A stretch of 64,000 bases of DNA from Cunninghamia lanceolata (lineage: Eukaryota > Streptophyta > Pinopsida > Cupressales > Cupressaceae), in the NCBI GenBank assembly GCA_027924645.1, contig BSBN01001753.1:868001-932000 (forward strand), in the 5' to 3' direction. Within the stretch, counting starts at the first letter, position 1; the number at the start of each line of letters is the position of its first letter. Position numbers and translations under genes: made by a program. The notes below the pieces were generated by a model. The model did not search any database and was not told the origin of the DNA. It saw nothing but the letters and a program-made list of their open reading frames with translations. Positions 46,139-58,391 of the stretch are shown here, piece by piece.

Positions 46139-47511
46139 TGTTGAAAGGCACAAGACAACTGAGAGGGGGGGCGAATCAGTTGTATCAAAAACTGTAACTT
46201 CTTTAAACCAAAATCACTTTCTCATTCAATTAATCTAACTCATTATTCTGTTATGAACATTAACCATGAATAGTAGAATCAAAACATGAACACAACAACA
46301 CCATACACACATGAACACCAGATTTTTTACATGGAAAAATCACGATGAGTGTTAGCTCACAATATAATGTAGTAACAATACCGAATATCAAAAGTGGCTC
46401 ACTACCGAGGGTTGGCTCACTGCCGGGGGTGGCTCACTACCAAAGGGTGAACTGATTTAGTAGCATCTACACCATGCCTGAATTCAGTTCCATTGAAGCA
46501 TAATATATCTCCTCTGCGTTGCTCTACTCTGCTTTTACACTTCGCACTTATCTTCGCATCTTCACACCATCATGCCTCAATCATGAATTCATTACATACA
46601 TTTATACCTATCATCAACCTTGGAATGAACATCAAGGTCAGCATTACATTGTACCAACCATTAGAACTTTCTCCAAGGTCGTCATACATACATGAATAAA
46701 ATTAGAACTAGACCTAAACAAAATTGCGAGGTAAATGAATGAAGGATGAACACATCACATCTTAGCTTGGACCCAAATACATCCTCACACGCTTGGACAG
46801 GCTTCCACAATTTATGAATCACTTCCGCAACAAGTGTGACAAACCAGGTTGGCCAAAACTTATGCACATATCAAGAACAATTAGAAACTTGCTTGCAAGA
46901 TCTTCATTGTAGCTTGCAGATCAAGCACATGTCTTCAACACATTCTGGAGACATCTATCAACATCATATAATCACTTGGGAGCCAACAAATCCAACCGCA
47001 ATAGATCTTACTTGAACACAACATATATCACTTGAAGAACATATCACAAACTGTTTCTTATCAGACAATGTCAAACTCTGTTAATTAGAAACTTGCTTTC
47101 TGGAGCTTCAAATCACATATCTTTTGGAATGAGGATGACTAAGGACCTTATAAGCTTAAGTCCAAATCTGCAAAGACAAAATCCAATCTGCGGAGAAATG
47201 CGGAGAAAAACACTTTCTCCCTGTCACTTTGCAAACCTTGTCAGGCACAGTCTTTAAACTGGTGAATAGAGCTTTTTCTGCACAGCGATCCGGACCACCA
47301 AATTATGGATTTATCATCTTCAAATACTTCTCTAAATCATATCCAAAGCTCATACTCCGGTCTTCAATACAGAGAAAATGTGGAGCAAAATACTTAGACA
47401 GTGTTCTTTAATCAATCAACAAACAACAATATCAGAAGATATAGTTGACACAAATGACAACACAAACATGTTGACATCAATGACAACACTAGTTAGCACA
47501 TACTTGCAACA
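46139..47511 (-). repeat. LTR A: copia-type LTR related to TE1/TE2
   Basis: 1,373 bp from TGTTGAAAGG to CTTGCAACA. It carries the same terminal module as TE1/TE2 (ACAACTGAGAGGGGGGGCGAAT at 46,157-46,178), the block CATGGAAAAATCACGATGAG and three GGCTCACT(A/G)CC units (46,395-46,441). Flanks GGATG and TGATG agree at 4 of 5 positions, so it may be a solo LTR with a decayed target duplication. However, a purine-rich CCTTTTGAGGGGGCATCA on the minus strand at its right edge would instead suit a 3' LTR of an element running right. Confidence 0.65.
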
Positions 47512-47939
47512 TGATGCCCCCTCAAAAGGTTAGGCAAAAAAAAATATTTTTTTTGGGGTGAACTCTCGAAAAGGAGGGAATGTTAGTGAAAAAGGGGTTC
47601 AGGATGAGAAATGGGGTTGATAGAAGAAAAAATGAGTGAAAATGGGTATGGTTTGTGGCTTGGGGCAAAAAATGGTGAATTAGGGCTTATGTGGCAATTA
47701 TAGATAGGCCAAAGTGGGCCCAATATGCCACATTTGCATCCTTTGAGCTTACTAAGTTGGATAGAGAAGAGTGATAGTGATGGCGTAGTGAGGCATTCCA
47801 CATGAGGAGCACCGATCCAAGCTAGTCCATGAGTACTAGAGACCACCCACAGTTGGTGTACGGGTATGTCGACTAACCCTACTTTGTACCTCTTTGGGTT
47901 TTGGGGAATTTATGGGGCTAAGAAAGGGTAGGTTAGGTG
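47512..47939. other. Spacer, no gene seen
   Basis: Contains an A/T homopolymer pair near 47,538-47,560 and an 87-codon minus frame without recognisable motifs. Confidence 0.4.
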
Positions 47940-48380
47940 GTTTAGCACCTGCGTGCAACCATGTAGTGCATATGATTAGCAATTTAGCACCATTGTCTAG
48001 ATTAGCACATTAGGTTTGCATAAGGGGTGGCGATAATTTTAGTGCATGCAGTTAAGGTTTTAGCGCATGCCCTTAGATAGTAGAACTTTCATCTCGATTA
48101 GTACTTGGGGTTAATGGATTAGCACTTTTGGCTTGATTAGTGCCAAACCATAGGTGTTTCGGGCCTTCTAGATGAAATAACACCTTGGGTTTATGAAATA
48201 GCACTTCCATCTTGGTTAGCACCTAAGGTCAGCTCTTTAGTGCATTTGTTTGGATTAACGTTTAGGGTCACTCTGTTAGTGCCTCCATCTAGAGTAGCAC
48301 TAGAGGTTAGTCTATTGGTACCTCCATCTAGAGTAGCACTAGGGATTGATGGAATAGCACCTCCACGCTATTTTTGGGAA
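47940..48380 (+). repeat. Diverged TTAGCACC tandem array
   Basis: TTAGCAC(C/T), TTAGTGC and ATAGCACTTCCATCT variants recur every 20-40 bp. Two near-identical 39-bp units (CCTCCATCTAGAGTAGCACT) start at 48,282 and 48,321. Confidence 0.65.
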
Positions 48381-48518
48381 AAATATTAACTTTTTTGTGG
48401 TTTCTTGGATACAGATTGATCTTTTAGCTTTACAGTCACAAGAGCAATGACCTCCTATGATGGTGGTTAGGGAGAGGTTGACACAGGTAGAGAAGAACCA
48501 CCTGAGAGTGCTTGGGCT

Positions 48519-49992
48519 TGTTGAACACCTAGAATATTGAGAGGGTGGTGAATCAATATTCTCTTAAACCATTCACTTATTAAACCATTAATCCATTTGC
48601 CCATTCAACAGCAAATTAAGTATAGAATGAACAACCATAAAACATAACACATAGACACCAGGATTTTTAAGTGGAAAACCCAAAATAGGAAAAACCACGA
48701 TGAATGTTAGGTCACAATATATTATGTAGTAACAGTACCAAATTACAAGAGGCTCATTGCCTTAGGGCTCACTGCCCTTAAAGACTCACTGTCCACAAAA
48801 GGACTCTCACTGCATACAGGCTCACTACCATAAGAAAAGAAAGAAAGAAAGGGTGGCTCACTACCAAAATGAACTGCTATGGTTGCATCTACAAATGTAT
48901 GAATACATCTCCAATGTAGCTTAGAAAACTATCTCAAAACTCTTCATCCTGAACTGCTTTGTTACGCTACTCTACTCTTACATGAAAATATGATTTCTCT
49001 TCTTCTGCACTTGTCACCTTTAGAAAATCACAAACCTTTGCATGTCACATACACACACACACATTCATATTCGTACATTCATTCTTCAAACATAGAAATG
49101 GATCTCATATATATATCCACAACATTTGCAATCTTCAAATTAGGTCGGCCTACAAAGATGAAGCGTGTAGTTATGCCTTATGTAGCTAGTCGGCCTAATC
49201 CTTTCACAAAATACTTTCCAAACAAATTTAACACTTGAAACATATTCATACATGTCAGTTTCAACTATAGAACCACTTAGGATATGATTCCAATCAATAG
49301 ATCTTACTGCACACAGATCAAAGTATCAGGTTAGCCTCATACACAGACTATCACAGGTTCATTCTAACTGTCAAAACATAACTTTCGGTGTGAATCACAA
49401 AACTTGCTCAAATTCATAGCTAAGACTCTTTAGACATCCCCAACCTTATTTTCTGATCTACATAGCATAATATAATCATGCGGTAAAATGCAGACCATCA
49501 GAAGTTGCACTGTGTCACTGTCAAACACTATCTAAGCAAGTAGCAATACTTAGATGCTCATAATTGCCTTACCGGTAGACTTCAATCTCTACAACTTTGG
49601 ATTTAGAGACTTCAAACATGTGTTTACAACACCTCAAAACTTCAGGAGAAAATACCTATTACCAGAGGAATGCGGACCAAATTAAACAGGTGTTCTGCTC
49701 TGCTCAAGATTGTTCTCTGCTATGCCAAATTTGTGCTACATGATACTATACTTCTGGAGATTATCAGAAGATGAAACTCTGGATTTAGGATCATATAAGG
49801 ACTAGCAACATCTTACCAAATCCACAAGACAACATCTTCAACTACGGACCAATGCTGATCATAACATTATCTCTCTGTAGTTACCTCTGTACTCTGCCAA
49901 CACTTAGCCAAAATCCTTAAGTCTTCTTGTTGGACCAAAAACTTTGTTGCAACCTTGTTGAACTCTTGTTGTCATCAATGACAACACCATCA
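48519..49992 (-). repeat. LTR B: related copia-type LTR, minus strand
   Basis: 1,474 bp from TGTTGAACACC to AACACCATCA. It shares the terminal module (GAGAGGGTGGTGAATC), the block ACCAGGATTTTTAAGTGGAAA and a run of GGCTCA(C/T)TGCC units (48,752-48,865) with LTR A and TE1/TE2, but is a distinct subfamily. No target duplication was found (GGGCT versus AACAT). Its last two bases are part of the target duplicated by the solo LTR to its right. Confidence 0.6.
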
Positions 49993-49995
49993 AAC

Positions 49996-52879
49996 TGATG
50001 GTGTTAGGTTGTCATTGATGTCAAAAGTGTTCAGGAGCATGAGACATCATCTTGCAGATATAGAGAATGGTTTTATACTTCACAGGTTTGATCTTGCATC
50101 ATCAGGAGATGTGTTCTTCACAATGTCATATCAGTAAACATGACATATCAATCAGTTGGAGAGATGTGTTCTTCACAATGTCATATCAGTAAACATGACA
50201 TATTCTTGGTAGGCATGGTCTTCATTATTCATCAGGTTCTTGACAAGGTTGATGATATCAATTGTTAGTATTCAAAGGTTTGCAATGTGTTGGTTCTTGA
50301 CAAGGTTGATGATATCAGTTGTTGGTATTCAAAGGATCACATGAATACACTTGATGTGTGATCAGGATATATGCTTTTCATGTGGTAGTTGAAGATTAGG
50401 ATGTATACTGTTCATATGGTATCCAAAGGTGTGCATGTGATTTGTCTATTGTCTTTGTATTTGTTGATCATGTATAAGATGCTTTACAGGAGATGGTATA
50501 TGTTCTCACAAGAGATGTTGTATGAGCTTAGACTGCAGTGAGTTGTGATATCTGATCTTGGTTTGCCAAGAGGAATGGATAGGTTCATACATGTCATGTC
50601 ATATGATGCTTTGGTTAGACCAAATCATTTGCTTTCATATTCTTCAGGGTGTCACAGTTATGGTCATGAAGAATAACTCAGAGATCAGAACATAAGGTTG
50701 GTTGTGCTCAAGATAAGACTTATGATGTGATCCTCATTCTTGGTTTACTTGTTGCAAAGATTGTTGTCATGGTACCTTGATAGAAGAAGCAAGGTGTTCA
50801 TAAGATGACATATTTGTGAAGTCAGTTTGTGGTCATATATTCTCCATGCTTCAAGTTTGATTTGAGAAAGGGTTTGTGATGAAATGGGATAGCAAGGTCT
50901 CCTCATGTTTAAAGTCCTTCACATAAGTATCTTTATACTTCTTGTTGATTGTCCTAGAATGTCTTTCCTCTATGTTAGATCAGTAAGTAAAATATTAAAG
51001 TTAATATTTGTCAAAGAAGAAAAGAAACCTAAAATTAGGTTGTAGATCTAAAAGTTTAAAGCCCTGAAATGTTTTTTTTACACATCCTAATTTGAGCCCT
51101 CTCTGCCCATTATCTTGCAATGTTACTTTTGTTATATTTTGATGTTGACCGTTTGAGCAGGTCATATGCCACTTAAGTGGCAAAAAGAAAGGGTCAAGCT
51201 ACATGGGCAACCGGCCCTCTTCCCTAGCAATACCGATACTCCAAGTTTCTTTTTAAAAGTTTGAGCGGTTAAAACTAATCAACGGTCCTATTTAAAAAGA
51301 AAAGTGGGCGCGATTATGAGATCAATGGATAGCATTTGAAATGAAAGATTAAACCATGTCTTGAACTTTGAAGTTCATTTGACCGTCTTCATGTTTTTTG
51401 AACAGCAGATAAGGTTGTTTTTAAAGCTAATTTTTAGCTATTAAAATGGAAAGTTTTATTCTTATCTTCGGTGTAATAGTGAAGAGTTAAGAAGTTTCTT
51501 TTAAAGATTTTATTTCTTTCCAAAATTCCTTCGTGGCAGATGGAGAAAAAGTTTTTCTTTCTAACTTTTGTTTAGATTTTTTATGGCTTTAATGCCTTAT
51601 TTTTGGACCGAGCATGAAAGGGCAGATTAATTCAAGATTTTTTGGTGTTTTTTTAGATTGAATTTTCTATGCAGGGTAAAATTCATGGAAGATTTTTTTG
51701 TGATTTAATTTACTACTTCAGATTGAGAAGAAGAAAAAGCTCAATGGTTTTTGGAAGTTTTCAAGAGATTTATTTTTACAGATGAGAATATGGAAGGTTT
51801 GGAGATTTTGAAGGATCATGAAGATGTTTTTTATAAAAGAAGAAAATTGTAGAAGATGAAGCATTTTTGACAAGAGCAAATTAATTTATTGTTTTCTTGT
51901 AGATGAAAAATATTTTGCAGATTGAAATATTTTGTAATTGTGGAGATAAAGATTTTTATTTGCAGAGGAAGATGAAAAAGACAGATTGGAAGAATATCAG
52001 AGTTATTTCTGTTTTAAGATGAAAGTGTTCATTTTTTCTTACAGGGCACTGAAATATCAGAGAAAGTGAAAGGTCAAGTTTGTAATTTTTGCAGATGTCA
52101 AGGGTCAGAAAAATGTGTTTTTGCAGAGAAGTGAAATTTCAGGAGTCTTGTTGTTTATAATTGCAAAATTTGTGTGACCAGATGTAAGAGAAATTTATGA
52201 AGGAATGTGAAAGGTTCCAAGGCAGTGAAAAGACATTCAACTTGTATAAATTTGTTTTCCAAGTGCATTGATGAATATGAAGAAGTATAGAGATGGCATA
52301 TACAGTGTTGTGAAGTGTTGGATTAGTATACACATTTGATATGCAGTGTTGTTAGAATGCAGTGTTGATTGGATCAGAATAAAGGATTGTTGAGATGTCA
52401 GATTGAATAGAATGGATATTTGACAGACATATATTTGTATTGAATGGAAACAGAGTATCCCTCTGATTTGGTTTATAACTTCTATTGGTGATTTGGTTTG
52501 CCAGTGAGGCATTGTATTAGCCAGTGAGGCTTATAGGTCAGTGTGACCTTAATATTTGTCAGTGAGACAATTTGTATTGCCAGTGAGGCATGTTTTTCAG
52601 TTAAGCCAGTGAGGCAATTCTGGAGTGGTTTTTCTACCCTGATGGGTTTTCCACTCGTGCATATCTTGTGTTATGATTCTTATTGATCTTCCTTGTGTGT
52701 GTTCAATTTACTTATGAAGTTTTATTCTCTTTCTGCATTCATAGTCATGTGCATATGTATTTGACAAATCAAAGGTATCATTCATTCCTTGTGCTCAGAA
52801 AGTTAAAGTTTGAAAAAGATTAAAGAATTTACACAACACTGATTCACCCCCCCTCTCAGTGTTGTCCTTAACTCCTACA
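49996..52879 (+). mobile_element. 2.88-kb solo LTR with target duplication CAAAC
   Basis: TGATGGTGTTAGG at 49,996 to CTCCTACA at 52,879, flanked by CAAAC at 49,991-49,995 and 52,880-52,884. The 3' part holds repeated GCCAGTGAGGC units (52,502-52,619), a foldback GAGTGGTTTTTCTACCC...GGGTTTTCCACTC (52,623-52,660) and GATTCACCCCCCCTCTCAGT (about 52,841-52,860), the same module order as the other LTRs here. No primer-binding site or internal region follows, so it is a solo LTR left by recombination. Short frames inside lack motifs. A GACAAGGTTGATGATATCA segment is repeated near 50,233 and 50,298. Confidence 0.85.
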
Positions 52880-52884
52880 CAAAC

Positions 52885-55870
52885 ATCATGCCAATCCAAA
52901 TCATACTAGCAATGTCTCTAATGATGTTTTCCAAGTTGCCAATAGGGCTATGGTTTATTTCATAGATGTTTCGACTGTGACCACATCGAGCCATGATAAC
53001 GACCTTGGTGGAGTGATGGCATAGTGAGAGATGCTCATTTCTTTTGTCAACGGGTGAGATGATGATCACCCTAGAGGATATATGGAGGATCCTACAGATC
53101 CCAATCCATGGAGAGAGAGTGGTATATGATCAACTGGTGGGTTTGGTGGTGCTTTGGCATGTGTTTTCCCCACCACAAGTGAACATAGATCATGATGAGC
53201 GGGAGTGCTTTGGTTGGCAGCCCTCAAGAGAGGTCTCAGTGACTTTGAGTTATACATCTATGGACTAATTGGAGGAGTGTTGATGCCAAATTGACGCTCT
53301 CGTGGGTTTCTTATGGGGTGGGAAGATTGTGTAGAGAAGACGGTGGCTCAGGGAGTAGTGTATGTGTCAAGGCCATGCTTATTGGTTGACTTGTACCATG
53401 ATATGCACATGGTAGTCTATCAGAGTGGAGTGAGCCTAGGTTGTGGGGTGACGCTTCTTCACATTTGGACCTAGGAGTATATTGCGGTGACTAGGCCAGT
53501 ATGTCAGTACATGATGCAGTAGTTTCATCCTTATGTTTTTGCATATATCAGCATTCTCCAGCATCAACAGTTGGGGAGTAGGAGATTTTGGCGGCGCATT
53601 TTTGATGAGGTGACTTTAGTGGTATGGTGGTCATATATAGGATGTCAGCCCTAGTTGGATGAGGATGTACATATTTCTTTTACTCGGCAGTTGTGGTATC
53701 TTATAGGGAGGACAGCTCATATTTTGGATCGGTACCTCCCTGATTGAGTTCTACGCCAGTTTGGATTATGACAGGATGAGTCACATGTATCAGTTGTCTT
53801 TGCTTAGGTGTGGCAGGATCATGGGCGATGGGGGGTTGAGTTAAGGGTCATCCCACAATAATGGGTTACACTTTTTGGCCAAACTTGACATTGAAATCAA
53901 CATTTTGAACTAAATCTTCACTTTTTGACACCTATAGCCGCTAAACCGTTAAGAATTTGAAGATGATGTGAACTAGTGATTTGTGAGATTTTGTTTGTAG
54001 ATTCTAAATATATGTTTTTAAAAAAATTTGGAGTTAAATTGTAAATTTTTTTGTGTCTCCTTGGATAACTAGTTTTTAATAGTAAACATTTTTTTAAAGT
54101 GATGTGTATTCTGTAGCACATAAATTTTTTTCTACAAAGGATAAAATTCTAATTCTTTTGAATTTAGATTGGTAACACTAATAGATAGGGCATGCATTTG
54201 GTTTTATAATGTTTTATTGAATAATTTTTTTAATTAAGTTTTGAAGTCAAACCAATTATAATTTAGACATAGGTGTATTCTGTAAAACATAACTTTTTCT
54301 GTATGTATTGAAATTCAATTTTTTTTGTTTAAACAAGGACATCAATACCTAAGGCATAGATATTTTTCAGAAATTTTTTTCACTAATTTACTAATTTTCC
54401 ATGTGTGTAGAACAGAGAACTTGATGTTTGGTGAAAAATCTACATTCACAAGAAATGAAAAATAAATATAATAATCAAATTAAATATATTTAATATTATA
54501 CTTTTTGGGAATCTTATAATAAGGACTACATACTTACAAAACATAAATTTTAAATGAATTCATTTGATCCCCCAAAAGGTAAATCAAAAGTGGTTTTTTA
54601 TTAGCATTTTGATAGGTGTAGAGGAGACTCCATTATAGGTATGGTTTAAAACTAATGGGGTTCTATCCAAGGGGGTTTGAATCTAAGGGGGTTTGATCAA
54701 ACTAGCTTCAATTAAAATCTTTTAAATGGAACCTTTCAAGGCTTAAATCATTATATTTTCTAAAAATATGTGATTTCAGCAAAAATTAGGATGTCCCAGA
54801 AAGTGTAACCCATTATTGTGGCAGCACCGTTAGCGTCAACCATGGTGATTGCAGAGTTTGAGCATCTAGTGGCAATTGATTGGGATTGGCAGTCGGTGAT
54901 CATAGATGCAGGGACTACGCCAGCATATGAGGCCTGGTGGGCTCAGAGTTGGCTAATATGTTTGACCATTCTAGCAGGTCATCTAAGGACGGATGATGAG
55001 GAGTAGTATATAGTAGACACAGATGTTGATACTGATGATGATGACAGGGACAGGGATGGCGACGGAGGAGGATGTGGTGGTGATAGGAGTGGGAGAGGTA
55101 GGGGTGCTATTCCTCTTTTGGCAGTGGTGGCAGTGGGGGTTGCAAGTGTAGGGACTTCTGGTGCCAGTCCCTCGGGTGCAGGAGGATCTAGTTCTGGTTT
55201 TCGGTGCTGAGTGCGCTAGAGAGTAGAGGTGTCAGTAGGAGGGGGAAGTGACAGATATGATCAGGACACCTTGAGGGCTCATGTGGCAAGCCTAGAGGAC
55301 TAGGTTAGGCAGCTGCAGGTAGAGTGGGATGGCTTACAGGTAGAGCCAGATAGCGCTCTCTTAGAGGTGCAATGGTTGCAGGGGTTGGTGGATGGAGGAG
55401 GTAGAGGAGGAGATGGGGTTGATCTAGCATGGGTGATAGTGGAGTGGGATGGAGAGGGAGTGTTGTGATAGGGTACTGATGTTATGTGGCAGCAGCCTGA
55501 GGCATAGTTATCCAAGCTACAACAATAGGTTACCTATTTGTAGGGGATTTTGGATGGGAGTGGGATGGCTTAGATGTGGGGTGATTTTACCTGGATCTAG
55601 GTAGAGTTGACTGAGGTGACAAGGTGGGAAAAGTATTATCGTGCCCTATATCATGCAACCATGCCAGTAGATTAGAGGGCAATTAGCTATAGTTAGTGGA
55701 GTTGCTCAGGGGCTAGCAGATCAGTGAGGAGTTAGACATGGTTAGTGACATGACCAGTTAGACAGCTATCTTCGGTGATGCCTCCACTAGCTACGATGCC
55801 AGGAGTTACAAGGGTAGGACCTTGTGGGGCACCACATGGATCACCTCCCCATTCTCCCATGCCTTCTCAT
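52885..55870 (+). pseudogene. Plant mobile domain (PMD / MAIN-like) pseudogene, split by a TIR element
   Basis: The N-terminal block at 53,044-53,268 reads ITLEDIWRILQIPIHGE, a signature of the PMD family (MAIN-like and phosphatase-7 long-form relatives, and transposon Gag-like copies). After a frameshift near 53,240 it continues with LYHDMHMVVYQSGVSLGCG, VTLLHIWT then a stop, EYIAVTRP and FHPYVFAYI. Several stops are probable Trp-to-TAG or Arg-to-TGA changes. A TIR element occupies 53,853-54,821. Coding resumes at 54,822 with VAIDWDWQ and YEAWWAQSW, followed by an acidic Asp/Gly-rich tail (55,015-55,090) and a diverged coiled-coil tail. It is not functional. Its original role (silencing factor or transposon protein) cannot be told. 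Confidence 0.75.
53853..54821. mobile_element. 969-bp terminal-inverted-repeat element (MITE-like)
   Basis: The left end CCACAATAATGGGTTACACTTT and the right end are exact reverse complements over 22 bp. Similarity continues imperfectly to about 55 bp (TGG, then GAAATCA..ATTTT). The inside is AT-rich with no transposase frame, and GGGGGTTTGA-type motifs repeat near 54,670-54,700. The target duplication is not recognisable, so the superfamily is open. Confidence 0.85.
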
Positions 55871-55899
55871 TAGAGGTGTTTGGCTCAGTGATTTTATAT

Positions 55900-56730
55900 A
55901 TGCCTTCAGGCCTATTTATTATATATACTTGATGTATTTTAGCCCTTTGAGTATATTTTTGTATCATGGCCATTGATGTATATGAGATGTTTATGGATGC
56001 TATATATGAGATGATGATTTTGTCAGCATATTGATGGTTTATGGATTATTGATGTGTTTATGGATATGTTTTAATTATTCATTTATGATTATTTATGGAT
56101 TATGATGTGGATGGTATGGATTATGGTTTTATGATGGACTATGATAGATGGTTGTACTATATTTTTTATTATGGATGCATTGCTGTTTATGATTTTAAGG
56201 ATAGGATTATGGTAAATGTATGGATTTATAGATGGATTATGATCTGGATTATATTTGTATGATGCATATGGATGTTTTGGATGGATTATGATGTAGATTA
56301 TGTGATGATGCTAATGATATGATGTAATTATGAGAATGTTAATGATATGATATGATGATATAATTATGATAATGTTAATTATGATAATGAGTTATGATGA
56401 TGATATGATGTGATGTGGATTATGTTATTTAATGATGGTATTATGGATGCATTATGGTTTGATGGATAGATGTATAGGATTGTGGTATATGGATGTTTAT
56501 TATTTTATGGATATGTGATGGATTTATGGTAGGTGGTTAGATGCATCATGTGATGGTTTATGATAGATTATGATGGATGCTTATTATGTTATGGCTATGA
56601 ATGACATGTGATGGATTATTATTTATGGCATGTGGTTAGATTTATTATGTGGATTTTATGATGGATGTTATGATTATTATGATGGTTATGATATGGTTTA
56701 TGATCTAATGATGATGCAGTGTATGTAAGA
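55900..56730 (+). repeat. Cryptically simple TATGGAT / GATTATGATG region
   Basis: About 830 bp built from TTATGGAT, GATTATGATG, ATGGATGTTTATG and GATATGATG words in irregular order, nearly free of C. It looks like an old, scrambled microsatellite. Confidence 0.75.
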
Positions 56731-56962
56731 TGTGGCGGGAATGGAGGATCCTGGTCATGATACATGGAATGTTAGAGACATTTGTTATGTATGTAAAGAA
56801 TTTTTTTGGGGGGGCTGTGGGGGTTATATTTAGGCTTGGTGGGTGGGTGGGGGGATTCATGCTTGGTTAGGATTGGGGATGTTGTTGATGGGGGGATTTT
56901 TCATGTATAACCCTTAGTCACTTGATGCGCATGTAATATAAAGCCACTTTTAAGGTCACATA
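56731..56962. other. Spacer with G-rich tracts
   Basis: Holds GGGGGGGCTGTGGGGG and GGGTGGGTGGGGGG near 56,807-56,855 on the plus strand, and ends at the chromovirus LTR. No gene is seen. Confidence 0.5.
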
Positions 56963-58368
56963 TGATGTAGAGGATAAAGGAAACTAGGCAGATTTGGATG
57001 TAGTTTGACAATCCTAAACTAAAGGCTCACTTGGTTCTTGATACAAACCATTAAATCTTTTGGAGACAGACATTTGGAGGGCTTCCTAACACCTTGTAGG
57101 CTCAATACAAACCATCCTTCAGGACTTTATGACTACACACATGGTAACTCCCTTGCAAACTGACTTATCTCCTTCTAGGCCTATTTTTAGCTCTATCAGA
57201 GGATATCTTCCAATTAGGACACTTCCTAGGGTAGACAAGTAGGGTTTGAGATACCCTTTTGGAATCCTAACAACATATCAAGAACCTGCAATGGGTTGTT
57301 TTGGAACATATGGCACTTTCTTCCAGACTATCCTACTTCAAATAGCCCAATAAGGCCTAAATTACAAAGAAACCACCCTTGTTTTGACTCACAAAACTTT
57401 CTAAACAATTGGAACATGTCAAAGGCATGGTAAAGCCAAAGATTTTGTGGGTTTTAAGTCCTCACAATCGACTGTGGTAAAATTGGACTATGTTGTTCCC
57501 CTTAGGATGCACCTAGCACATGGGTTTGCTAGGTCTCTTCAAACAAACTTCATCAAATCCACTTCTCTGCCAAAGAATCTCACATAATACATTGAAACAA
57601 ACTCAAGATAGTCCATTCCATTGATCTAGATGGTTTTACATCAATGGAACGGGAAGAAATATGCAATTTGCTGTCAAAACCCTAAAGTAGGGTTTATCAG
57701 ACCGATTTCAGGAAAATGCAAATACCTATGCTATACAAATGTTTCAAGAACTCAAACAAAGTGCTTTAGAATCTTAACTCACCCTACTAACTTTCCAACA
57801 CCATGTCTTTCTGTAATTCATCCGTACAGGAATAGGGTACGGCTTAGAACAACGAACTACACAGGAAAATGGGCAGAAAACTGAGATTTCTTGTTTGTTT
57901 CTCATCCAAACTTCCTTCTACAATGCCATGAAACTATTCAAGGTCCTATTCAACATATGCTTGACCATACAACTGAATGGAGAGGTAGTTTGGATCGGTG
58001 GGAGGCCACAAACTGCCCTGCAACCACCGAACTGCCTTCTCTTGTCTCTATCTGCAACTACATGTGCGTTTACATGATTAAGGAGTATAACAAAATGTTC
58101 AAACTCCTTGTTGCAAGAGAAAGAGCCTTTGACAAGGCCTACAACACATCATCATACTATGATTGTTCAGAAGACTGCCATAACTATCCTCAATTACAAG
58201 ATAAGATTGTCTTAAATGCTAAGACTGTCCTATATGCTAACATGAAATGAGATGGATAAGAATGGTCTCAAGGACCTTATTACAACATGATCTCAAGGAG
58301 CTTATTACAATATGAAACAAGACAAAATTCACATGAATCTCCTTGAATCTGTTGGTGCTCCTGCACCA
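56963..58368 (-). repeat. TE3 3' LTR (full length)
   Basis: 1,406 bp from TGATGTAGAGG to CCTGCACCA; on the element's strand it starts TGGTGCAGGAGCACC, a palindromic start (GGTGC..GCACC). A frame of up to 119 codons across 57,891-58,250 is LTR sequence, not a gene. Confidence 0.92.
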
Positions 58369-58391
58369 TACTCCTGGGGGTGGAAGAGAAC

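Noticed and set aside
47583..47846. 87-codon minus-strand frame
   Set aside because: No motif, no context, and the region is spacer between LTRs.
46139..49992. LTR A and LTR B as the two LTRs of one element with a 1-kb interior
   Set aside because: They share end modules but are clearly different subfamilies with different lengths and bodies.
57630..58250. Frames of 84 and 119 codons in the TE3 LTR
   Set aside because: They lie wholly within an LTR and have no domain.
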